Shown piece after piece: positions 41,466 through 49,863 of a DNA stretch of 64,000 nucleotides. The stretch lies in assembly GCA_033558025.1 (NCBI GenBank), contig JAUCEF010000013.1, positions 3,279,001-3,343,000 on the forward strand, given 5' to 3'. The first letter of the stretch is position 1; each line of letters opens with the position of its first letter. A program made the translations under genes and the position numbers. This DNA is from Phytophthora sp. 'mugwort' (Eukaryota > Oomycota > Peronosporomycetes > Peronosporales > Peronosporaceae). The notes beneath the pieces are model-generated. The model saw only the letters and a list, made by a program, of their open reading frames with translations. It did not search any database and was not told the DNA's origin.

Positions 41466-43184
41466 GCGCGCCGCCCGGGCTCCCGGCGTCGCAGGAGCAG
41501 AGGAGGAAGACGACAACGGAGAAAAAGAGGGAGAAGACAACGCGATGCTGCCGCCCTGCCTTGCTTGGCTGACGCGGGGACTTCGACTCTGGTACTGCCG
41601 AGAGGGAAGCGAGAGACGGTAAGTATAAAGAAAGGGGAGACGGGGCAGAGAACGGCCTCGAGGTAAGGGCTCAGGAAATGATGTTATACCCGAACAAACA
41701 ATTGGGGAGAACTGGGAAAATATGTTAAGAGGAACAGCAACTTCTGACCCTTCAATAGCTCAGAATATAATGGTTTCCTTGTTTCGCCACCTAAAACTCG
41801 TATGTAGCATTACAGCGGCCTTTACAATAGCTCGACGTTATGCTTCCGGTTCTGTAAACAATGCTGATACTGTACTTCCGCTGGAATGCTCTTCAGCTCT
41901 TCTTTCGATCTTAATTGCGATGTAGCTTTTTACTCTTTATATATATGTTAACTTAATAAAGTATTAGTGTGATGGACGAGGTATCGCACATTCAACCAAT
42001 CATCGCGTACATGTCGTCGCCGCGCTTCTTCAGGTCATTATTGGACGGGATACCATGGAGAGCTTCATGCCGTGCAAATGTGTTAATGACTCCAACACTT
42101 CGCCACCGCCGCCTATTATAGTGTGGCTGTAATGAGCCTCCTCCGTTCAGCTTGGCGTGTTCCACTCATCAAGGTCCTTGCTGTATGTATAAGCTGGTTA
42201 GGGGACATACGTATCCGTACCTCGGTTGCACCACAACAAACAAGCGTGTTGTGTCCCCCCCAACCGCTTACTCAAATACACCCTGAATTACTCAAATTAT
42301 TCACTCAAAGCCTTTATCCAACACGAATGAGGCCAAGCAGGCTGCAAGAAGGCTGCTCAGGTTGCTGAGCCTCAGCAGCCTTCTTGCAAAAAATAAATCC
42401 CTTCTACTGTCAGCCGCTGGAAGCCGTAGGCTACGACCCGAAGCCTTCGAAACGGTGGCGCGTGCAAATCGCGCGTGCGCGTGCGGACCGTTGAGGAAAC
42501 GCCGGACCCACACCTCGACGCAAGTAGGCCCTATGTAGGGCAACAATTCGTCTCGTATAGAGGAGGCCACAAGGGCTCTATACAATATAATAGAATCTGG
42601 CCACTGGACGACTCTGCCATCCACCAAAGTGCATGGCGCGACCAGTGAGACGGTCACCACCCGCTGCTGTTATCGCGGCTTCCCATGTCAAGCACCTGCT
42701 GGCAGCACTGCAAATGAATTCAAACGCTATCCAGCCACGCTGCGCCGCTGGCACAGTTCCCTTTCAGACAATTCTTTATCAAGAAGACACCTTTATCGAG
42801 TCTTAGCTTAGCCGTTACTGCGTCACTGCTGACACGGGCTGTCGCCATCTTATTCGCATTGTAACACGTCAGTTTGAACAGAGAGAGAGCACTCATAGCA
42901 CGGGACGCTGGAGTGGCCTATGATTCAAGGCACAAGCACTGCGCTCCCGTCATTCCAACGCCTAGTGCCGCAATGCGCAAGATCACTGGGAACTTCCCAG
43001 TGGGAAGCAGCCGCAGTGCACACAATTGCCATGCAATCCCTTCGTACCTTAGTCGATCCATCGTCATGTCGCGTCGCCCTGCCACGTCGCTTGCCACACG
43101 GCTTCGCGTCACCTCTTCAGCCCGTAACGGGTCTCTCATTTATCATACTGTACATGTATTTTAATACCAACGCCAGTCTCTAAG
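41466..43184. other. 1.7-kb spacer with a strong hairpin
   Basis: No gene is supported. A minus-strand frame of 119 codons (42,660-42,301) and a plus frame at 42,123-42,368 show no known motif; the region has the look of decayed repeat DNA. A perfect 15-base inverted repeat lies at 42,344-42,389. TACATGTA at 43,151-43,158 lies 27 bases before the next gene. Confidence 0.4.
42344..42389. repeat. perfect 15-base inverted repeat
   Basis: TGCAAGAAGGCTGCT (42,344-42,358) and AGCAGCCTTCTTGCA (42,375-42,389) are exact reverse complements, 16 bases apart. With one C-C mismatch the pairing extends four bases into the loop. The origin is unclear. Confidence 0.85.
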
Positions 43185-44711
43185 ATGGCTAACGATGGCG
43201 AGTTCCTGGTGAGCGAGGCCTTCACGGCGAGCGAGACCGAAGTGGGCACGGACGACGAGCACGAGACAGTCGTGATCATAGAAGACCTGGACGTGTCGCC
43301 GGAGCCTGCGTTGGATGCGCGCTCCGCCTTACAGACGACACTTGGCGTCGCTTCATCTGCTGCGAACCTCGTGCTCTTCCCATACGTCATAGCGGGCAAA
43401 GCAGCCGTGCAGGCCACGTCCATGGCGGTCTCGGCCCCTATCCACCTGACCAACCACGTACGCGCCAGCATCGCCCAGTCTTGGGCGAGATCGAGCCACA
43501 AACAGGAGCAGGAGGATGCCGATCTCTTCGGGGAACACTCACTCGCCAGCACGAGCTCCACCAGCAGCCTGAGCAGTGGCAATGAGCACATGATGGAAAT
43601 TTTCCCGTCAGAAGAACAGGAGATTGATTCGCACTCCAGAGAGCAAGAGAGCGGTATGGTGTCCAAGTTACTGTTCCTGCCCGTGCGACTGGTGTACAGC
43701 AGCGTGTCCACTGCCGTTGCGATCCCCACGCGGGTCGCTACCTACAGTGGACGGAAGGTGTCAGGAGCTGTGTCGACGTCCCACCAATTAGCAACGTCAG
43801 CGGTTGTTGCATCTACTGATGCTGTGGCGAGGACTGGGAGGCACATGGCCAGAGGTATTACGCATGGTGCAATGTCCACTGCGTCGTTCACGGCGTCGAC
43901 GATCTCGGGAGCGGTGGGGGCTTCAATGAGAACAGTAAGCTATGTCATCCCGCCGTCAGTCTCGAACGCGGTGTCACAGGGCATGGACATTACTGGCAAT
44001 GCGTCGGTGAATGTGTTATCTCTTGCTATTGCTGTGCCGTCCTATCGGATGCTTCGAGCGTTGGTACCTGCTCTGGAGAACAGCTTTACAGAGGAAGATG
44101 CGATCAATGAGACGCGAGCTGCAGTGAAGATGCTAATAAAGATGCTGGGACCGCAGAATGCATTCTACTTGCTCAAGTGGATCTACGAGACGGTGAATAG
44201 CGAAGAAGCACACGATACTTTCTTGCTGTGTCGTGATATTCTACATGAATCACTGGATGGAGAGAACTACCGCCAAGCAGGAGCGTCAGTTGGTGCCGCT
44301 ACGGGGATCACCAAGGTCGTGCATGCGATGAAGGAGGCGTACAGCGTGTTGCCGTCTTTCGACGAGCTGCGAGATGCGGCGGCTCTTGTTGCAGATGTAT
44401 CGGACGAGGTGGTGGATGGCGTTGCTCACGTTGTAATTGGAAGAAGACATTCGGATATGCGGGGCGAATTGGATGAAGACGAGAGCATTCCTCGCTTCGA
44501 GTACGTAGACGACGATGAGCCGTTGGCGCATGGCGCTGTGGGGCTCACGGTCGCGACATTCGGCGTTGAAGGAAGCAATTCGTCTTCGGACGAGGAGCTG
44601 AACCCCGTTCTCGCGTCTGGGATTTCTTTGCTGTCACGAGTCTGCGACAGCGAAGAGGCCTCGTCGCTTTTCAACACGCTCGGTGATTTCCTGGATGTGC
44701 TGGTGGACTAA
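43185..44711 (+). CDS. unrecognised protein with amphipathic repeats
   Basis: Single-exon, 508 residues, start at the first ATG. I do not recognise the family. The N-terminus (1-45) is acidic. Two stretches (about 50-100 and 155-290) are rich in Ala, Ser, Val and Thr with evenly spaced basic residues (e.g. VSTAVAIPTRVATYSGRKVS), the look of 11-residue amphipathic helices that sit on membranes or lipid droplets, as in perilipin-like proteins. A helical domain follows (about 300-430; AVKMLIKMLGPQNAFYLLKW) and a Ser/Glu-rich acidic tail. No signal peptide or clear transmembrane segment is seen. TACATGTA lies 27 bases before the ATG. The coding frame is long and codon use looks normal for the window, so it is probably a real oomycete gene. 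Confidence 0.6.
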   Translation: MANDGEFLVSEAFTASETEVGTDDEHETVVIIEDLDVSPEPALDARSALQTTLGVASSAANLVLFPYVIAGKAAVQATSMAVSAPIHLTNHVRASIAQSWARSSHKQEQEDADLFGEHSLASTSSTSSLSSGNEHMMEIFPSEEQEIDSHSREQESGMVSKLLFLPVRLVYSSVSTAVAIPTRVATYSGRKVSGAVSTSHQLATSAVVASTDAVARTGRHMARGITHGAMSTASFTASTISGAVGASMRTVSYVIPPSVSNAVSQGMDITGNASVNVLSLAIAVPSYRMLRALVPALENSFTEEDAINETRAAVKMLIKMLGPQNAFYLLKWIYETVNSEEAHDTFLLCRDILHESLDGENYRQAGASVGAATGITKVVHAMKEAYSVLPSFDELRDAAALVADVSDEVVDGVAHVVIGRRHSDMRGELDEDESIPRFEYVDDDEPLAHGAVGLTVATFGVEGSNSSSDEELNPVLASGISLLSRVCDSEEASSLFNTLGDFLDVLVD

Positions 44712-45069
44712 AGCGTGCATAAAGTGATGAAAATGCGCCCAGGAAGCTTCGACTGTAATGCAGATTCTAGCTATTTCTCCAGCGATTCGATTCAAGTCGT
44801 TGAACTTACATCAGTTTGAAGCGGAAGAACATGAAGGACATCACTAGCGACAAGACCGTTAAGTCCCATACTACCGCTCTCAGTCCATGAAAGAAGATAC
44901 TGTAATGTTGCTAGTTTAATGCTTCGCGCTTCTGGGAGGCTGCAACGAGCGCATCGTCGCTCAACTCGAAACCTTTTTTCTCTCGAGTATCAGCTTGCAA
45001 GTTAGCCAGATAATGGAGCACTCTGGAAGACCAACTACACGTGATCACCTCCTGCGACCACACTGCCGA
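44712..45069. other. spacer without a recognisable gene
   Basis: Short frames only in either strand; this should hold the 3' end of the preceding gene. Confidence 0.35.
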
Positions 45070-46141
45070 GTGTCGCTACGTCGGCCATCAGCCGCATTCA
45101 CGCATGTTCTCCACAGTTGGTACAAGAGCGCAGTGGCAGTTCATGGGGGTCTATAATACGCACACGCTCCATCCCAAAGCTCACAAAGGGTTGAACCACT
45201 AACACGAAAGAGTTCCAGACCTGGATGATCAAGTCGTTGCTGCATTGGAGGAGCTCTTTCAAGCACACCCTGCGTGGCAAATAATCGGTAATCGTGTTTT
45301 CCGATTATTACTGGCAGGAGGATGATATGAAGGTGTTTGCTCGTGCCTTTGCGAACTGTTGTCTTACACTGAGCGTCCTCCAAGTCAAGCGAACAGAGCA
45401 AAACTTTATGCAACTTTTCTTTGCCTAAGCGACAGCGACTCGAACGATGCTTCTAACACGGATGCTTGTTTTGAGCGTGGATCTTGGCTTCGGCCACCAA
45501 AGCCGAAGCGGTGTCGTGTAAACCTTTTGTTACTAAATGATCAATTTGAGAAGCTCATTCTCGTCGTATGAAATCTTGGTATTTGCAACGATGCTTGCCT
45601 TTTCAATCTTTCTCACCATGCGCAAGAATGCTGGCATACTTAATAGGAGACCTGTTACGGGATGCTATTAAACTCAGATCTCGAATCATGTTGTGAATGA
45701 AGCCAAGCGTGTTCCGCGCGTTGGACCAAGCGACTGCCCGAAGCACTTGCGCTCAAGAAGAAGTGTCTTATCCCTAAAAAATGATGATGAAACAGCGATG
45801 TTTCGTAGTAGTTCCGAAGAAGAGACAAGTGCGCCGTTTACTACATATGCATATCGTGATGAGGGTATCGATATAGACAGTCGAGCTGGTCAAGCTGATG
45901 AGAATGGACGACTCCGTCTTCCACTGAATTTGCTCAGGTTCAACAAGTGGCGGCATCTTAAGAGTTTATCTCACTACGGATTTTCCGAAGTGATGTGCGA
46001 TATCGGGAACATTCATCATCAGGTCTCGAATTAATTAGTGGAAGCGCTTGCACAGTGCATGACAGGAAAAGCCGTCGTGAGAGGCAGCCGTACGCCGGTA
46101 GTACATGAGAGCAGCAAGGATGAAGACATATTTGTTTGGTA
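45070..46141 (+). pseudogene. unidentified decayed coding region
   Basis: Long plus-strand runs are interrupted by single stops. One frame reads from about 45,145 to 45,571 (HTLHPKAHKGLNH, stop, DQVVAALEELFQAHPAW, stop, then RPPKPKRCRVNLLLLNDQFE). Another reads from 45,693 through a TAA at 46,032-46,034 and on to the TAA at 46,140 (LVEALAQCMTGKAVVRGS). The regular loss of frame by isolated stops suggests a dead gene or an old transposon gene. I recognise no family, and unseen introns cannot be excluded. Confidence 0.3.
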
Positions 46142-46271
46142 ATTATTTCTTTAATGGAAGTAAGCAATTCTTAATGGTCCAAGTTCTGCTTCTCGTTCTC
46201 ACGTTGGAATCAACTCGTGTGTAGTAGGTGAAGCGGCAACACACACATAAGATCATCTCCCGTTTGCCTCA

Positions 46272-47072
46272 TTAGGCCGACGTAAAGTCTCCCCAGTCTT
46301 CGTCGTCCACGCCAGTCGTCGATTCTGATACTGCCGATGGCGGTGCAATCGCCGGAGCCTTCACCGCAGACGACGGCGAGTCGCTCGGTGGCGGCGGGAT
46401 CAACGGCATCTTGGCGGGACTCGTTGCACCTAGTTCACCGCTGCTCCGTCGATGCCGCATCGCTCTCTCTCCGTCTTCACTGCCACTATTCTTGAGGTTT
46501 ATCCGGATGGTCGTTCCTTGCGGCAAACTAAAGTCCTGCTTCTTGGGCGACACTCCCTCACCTGTGGCCGTCTCCTCTGCAGCTTCTGCGGCCTCCACCT
46601 GCTGCACCTCCAGCTGCCGTAACGCATACTTGGCATAGTCTTGCAGTGTGGCCTTAAAGTTGAATGCTGCCGTGCGGTCCGGGAAGCCGATGCCTACGAA
46701 GGCGCGGCGGCCGCTTTGCTCGTCTTCCACGCGCAACATGAAATACCGCGATGAGTCCACACAGTCGTGTATGTACACGTCCAGCGCCAGCTCGCGCGTG
46801 ATCTGCAGCGGGCACTGGGCGAATAGCGTGGGTGTTGCCGCCTCTTCCGATACTTCGGAGTCTTGTGCTACAGGCTCGAAGAGCTGCACGAAGCACGCAT
46901 CGCCCTTCTGCAGCACACGCACAGAGCCCGTGAGGAACGGGTGCTCCGGGTCCCACGCGTCGGCGCGCGGCGCTAGACTCGTTACTTGCCCCGCCGGCAC
47001 CTGGTAGAACCATACGCCCTTCTCGCTGAACAGCGCGCGCTCCAGTTCAAACGCGCCTGCGGAATCCGTCAT
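46272..47072 (-). CDS. NECAP-like clathrin adaptor accessory protein
   Basis: Single-exon, 266 residues. NECAP proteins bind the AP-2 and AP-1 adaptors and assist clathrin-coated vesicle formation in endocytosis. The PHear domain fills residues 8-165: SEKGVWFYQVPAG, the strand DVYIHDCVDSSRYFMLRVED, and the diagnostic helix GIGFPDRTAAFNFKATLQDY. The next stretch (KKQDFSLPQGTTIRINL) is the conserved segment that follows in NECAPs. A Pro/Ser-rich tail ends in DEDWGDFTSA, whose WGDF is a WxxF motif for adaptin ear domains. All key parts are present. The start is the first ATG after a short leader. Confidence 0.92.
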   Translation of the reverse strand: MTDSAGAFELERALFSEKGVWFYQVPAGQVTSLAPRADAWDPEHPFLTGSVRVLQKGDACFVQLFEPVAQDSEVSEEAATPTLFAQCPLQITRELALDVYIHDCVDSSRYFMLRVEDEQSGRRAFVGIGFPDRTAAFNFKATLQDYAKYALRQLEVQQVEAAEAAEETATGEGVSPKKQDFSLPQGTTIRINLKNSGSEDGERAMRHRRSSGELGATSPAKMPLIPPPPSDSPSSAVKAPAIAPPSAVSESTTGVDDEDWGDFTSA

Positions 47073-47425
47073 TGAACCTGGTTGACGTTAGTAAGATGTC
47101 TAAATGACCGCCAAAGTCTCTTCGATGTACCGGTAACTACCGTCACCCGTAATAACATTGTTATTTCCGGTGTATTTACACTAATAGAGCTTGACAAAAT
47201 AGTACTACTACGATAGTAGTACGTTACTTACAGTAACTTATTTGTAACTGGATGAGAATTACATATACAATACAGAACAGAAAGTTTTGGATGGATAATA
47301 ACACCGTTTGAATAGGACGTTAAGGTTAGGACACAATTTGTGTAAGACCAAATGTAAACTTTTATATACCTGACAAGGCATGGTACATGCATCACTTGCG
47401 CGCCAGCGTGATGGGCTCTAACTAA
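47073..47425. other. AT-rich spacer
   Basis: About 350 bases between NECAP and bystin, holding the NECAP promoter and the 3' end of bystin (both on the minus strand). A short inverted repeat GTACTACTA / TAGTAGTAC (47,202-47,222, 3-base loop) is present. No gene. Confidence 0.5.
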
Positions 47426-48721
47426 CTACATCTCGTTGTAAAGTTCGCGGCGGATCTCGGGCGTAATCTGGTGGTGAAAGTGCTGCTTGAGCAGCGCCTT
47501 CATCGCCTCCTTGTGCTGCTTGGGGATGTCGTTCTTGTATCGCTGCGCAAACACCAGCAGCGACTGGTGCCACAGCACTGGCAGCTTGCGTGTGTCCGAC
47601 GTGAAGCGCAGGAAATGCTGGCTCAGCTCCGAGATCACGCGCGTAGGCAGACTGTACTTCTTGTTTAGCAACACGCGAATGAACATGCTATTGCCACCCG
47701 AGTACTCCATGCTCGCCAGCTTCATGAGCGTAGCGGCCGAGTGGATCACGGGCACCGACACTTTGGACAGCACACTACCGATGATTGCAGCCTCACGCAG
47801 CGTGCAGTTCCTGGACTCGCACAGCGGGATAATGATGCCCTTGAAGAAGGCCTGTGGCTTGTACAGCGCCTTCTTCAGAGCCATGTACAGGTGGAAATTC
47901 AGACGCTTGTTCTCGTGGATGTCCTGCCGCACGTGCTCCAGCAGGAAGATGTTGAAAAAGCGCTGGGCCATCTTGGGGTTCAAGTTGGACGCGAACAACC
48001 GCGTGGCGGCACGCATCGCGTGCGGCGACCACTTCTCGGGGTTGGTTAGCCACAAAATATCCTCCCAGTAGCTCAAGCTCGGGATGACTTTGAAGGCTTT
48101 GGGCAGCTTGCCAGACGTGTACCGCTGCAGGATCTTGCCCACACCCGTGTACACCTCAACGATCTTGGGGTCAAACTTGCTGTGTTGAGGGACCTGGTCG
48201 TCATCGTCCATCTCGCCGCGATCGCGAGCCTCCTTCTCGAAAATCTTGTCCATGATGATGTCGGCCAGGTTGCGGCGCTCGGGCGCGCCCACCATGAAGT
48301 TGGCGAGTGCCTCCTCGTCGTCCTCGCAGATCTCCACCTCCTCCACGTAGTCGCCGTTAATGCGCACGAGGTCCTGACCGTCATACTCGTCAGTGTCCAT
48401 GTCCTCGTCCGCCTCGGACTCAGCGTCCGACTCGTCACTGCTGTCGGCCTGCGCCTTGGCGGGCGCCTGCTTAGCAGCCTGGGGCGTCTTGTTCTTGTTG
48501 GGTCTGGCCTGCTCCTCCGCCTGCTGCTGCTTGGCGAGCGCCAGTGTGCGGCGGCTCAGCTTCTCAGGTACCACGTCCTCGGTCATGTCGTCGTCCGAGT
48601 CGTCGACATCGCGGCGCGCGCCCTTCTTGCCGCTCTGATCGTACCACGGCTTGTTGTCGTGGGCTAGCTGCTTCTCCAACGGACATGCGCGTTTGGGCTT
48701 CCCCTTCTCGGCCTTGGGCAT
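47426..48721 (-). CDS. bystin (Enp1) ribosome biogenesis protein
   Basis: Single-exon, 431 residues, the usual length. Bystin/Enp1 is a nucleolar and cytoplasmic factor needed for 40S subunit maturation (processing at sites around the 18S rRNA and export of pre-40S particles). The N-terminal 130 residues are charged with acidic runs and a Lys-rich start. The conserved bystin domain begins near residue 185 (VEVYTGVGKILQRYTSGKLP) and contains the hallmark SLSYWEDILWLTNPEKWSPH, LLEHVRQDI and FFKGIIIPLCES segments, ending with FHHQITPEIRRELYN. The start is the first ATG. It shares a 154-base divergent promoter with the RhoGDI gene. Confidence 0.95.
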   Translation of the reverse strand: MPKAEKGKPKRACPLEKQLAHDNKPWYDQSGKKGARRDVDDSDDDMTEDVVPEKLSRRTLALAKQQQAEEQARPNKNKTPQAAKQAPAKAQADSSDESDAESEADEDMDTDEYDGQDLVRINGDYVEEVEICEDDEEALANFMVGAPERRNLADIIMDKIFEKEARDRGEMDDDDQVPQHSKFDPKIVEVYTGVGKILQRYTSGKLPKAFKVIPSLSYWEDILWLTNPEKWSPHAMRAATRLFASNLNPKMAQRFFNIFLLEHVRQDIHENKRLNFHLYMALKKALYKPQAFFKGIIIPLCESRNCTLREAAIIGSVLSKVSVPVIHSAATLMKLASMEYSGGNSMFIRVLLNKKYSLPTRVISELSQHFLRFTSDTRKLPVLWHQSLLVFAQRYKNDIPKQHKEAMKALLKQHFHHQITPEIRRELYNEM

Positions 48722-48875
48722 CGTTACGGGCTGATATCAATGGAACTCTTGGCGACGTATGATAAATGGCTGCGCTGCGTCCACTCGGTGACCACCAACG
48801 TCAGCCCGTAAACTAAAAGTAGCCATGATCCGTAAATAATAGTCAAAATTAGTGTATAACACACTGAGTCGAAAA
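48722..48875. promoter_or_regulatory. divergent promoter, bystin / RhoGDI
   Basis: Only 154 bases separate the two start codons. An additional ATG on the bystin strand near 48,825 would open a short upstream frame. No clear initiator element is seen. Confidence 0.45.
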
Positions 48876-49720
48876 ATGTGTATCCATGCTGGAAAGATCG
48901 AAGAGCTACACGAAGAGATGGCAGACGCAGCTGCTAACAAGGTAGAGGAGGCCACAACCGCCAGTGCTATCAGCAGTCGAGACAGTGAGGATGGCATGTC
49001 GCCGTCGAACTATCGAGTGAGTTATCTACGGCGTGTCGAAAAGAAGGGACGGAAATATTGACGGATAGCGTTGGGTGCTGACAGATGAGCTCCCATGCCA
49101 TTAGGTCGGTGGACGACTTGCTGGCCAAGGATACAGAGGACGAGAGTCTCCGTAGATACAAGGAGCAGCTCCTAGGCTCAGCGGCCCACGGAGATCGAGG
49201 AGGTGGGCAGCTGTTGATGCGTTTCCTGTTAATACACTGGATACTGAGAGAAATTTTGGGGATTGTGCTGCAAGATATCAACGATACTCGTCGCGTGGTG
49301 GTGGCGGAGTTCAAGGTCGAGTTCGAGGACGGGCGAGAGGACATCATATACAGCCTGGATACTCTGGAAGGGGTCGAGCACATGCGTACGACGCCTTTTG
49401 CCATGGAGGAAGGCTCCCGCTATCGCTTCGTCATCTCCTTTCGCGTGAACCAGGCGATTGTGAGTGGTCTGCGCTTCCGCAATAAGGTCAAGAAAACTGT
49501 GCTTTCCACGCGCGATGAGATCGTACTGGGGTCGTATGCGCCACGATCCGAGAACTACGTGTTCGTCTTCCCGCGCCACGAATGGATGGAAGCGCCGTCG
49601 GGACTTTTTTATCGCGGCAAGTATATGGGCAGATTCATTTTCGATGATGATGACCACTTCGAGCACCTTAAATTGTTTTACACGTTCGGTACGTTGCTTG
49701 AAAATTGGTCTGTGGAGTGA
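48876..49720 (+). CDS. Rho GDP-dissociation inhibitor
   Basis: Two exons, 48876-49016 and 49085-49720, with a 68-base intron (GTGAGT at the donor, CTGACAG at the acceptor) in phase 0; 258 residues. RhoGDIs hold prenylated Rho-family GTPases in the cytosol. The N-terminal regulatory arm (helical, ending SPSNYR) leads into DDLLAKDTEDESLRRYKEQL, the typical arm helix. The immunoglobulin-like domain follows: RRVVVAEFKVEFEDG, the Gly-Ser-Arg-Tyr turn before FVISFRVNQAIVSGLRF, then VLGSYAP and the closing RGKYMGRFIFDDDD. An internal insert (GGGQLLMRFLLIHWILREIL, about 80-100) between arm and domain is unusual and could be a retained intron-like stretch. The start may also be the ATG at 48918. The gene converges with the CRAL-TRIO gene. 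Confidence 0.85.
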
Positions 49721-49863
49721 ATGGGGAGGAAAGACTAACATTTGACGTTGGTTCTCAATTGTGACCCATCGTAGAGATTAAGCGAGGATAGATGTGTATA
49801 AGCGATATGTTTAAGTGAATTTATTGTTGTGGCTTTGAATGATCATTTTATGCTTTACAGATT

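Noticed and set aside
47202..47222. Short inverted repeat as a terminator or regulatory hairpin
   Set aside because: Nine-base arms in AT-rich DNA are expected by chance often enough; no support for function.
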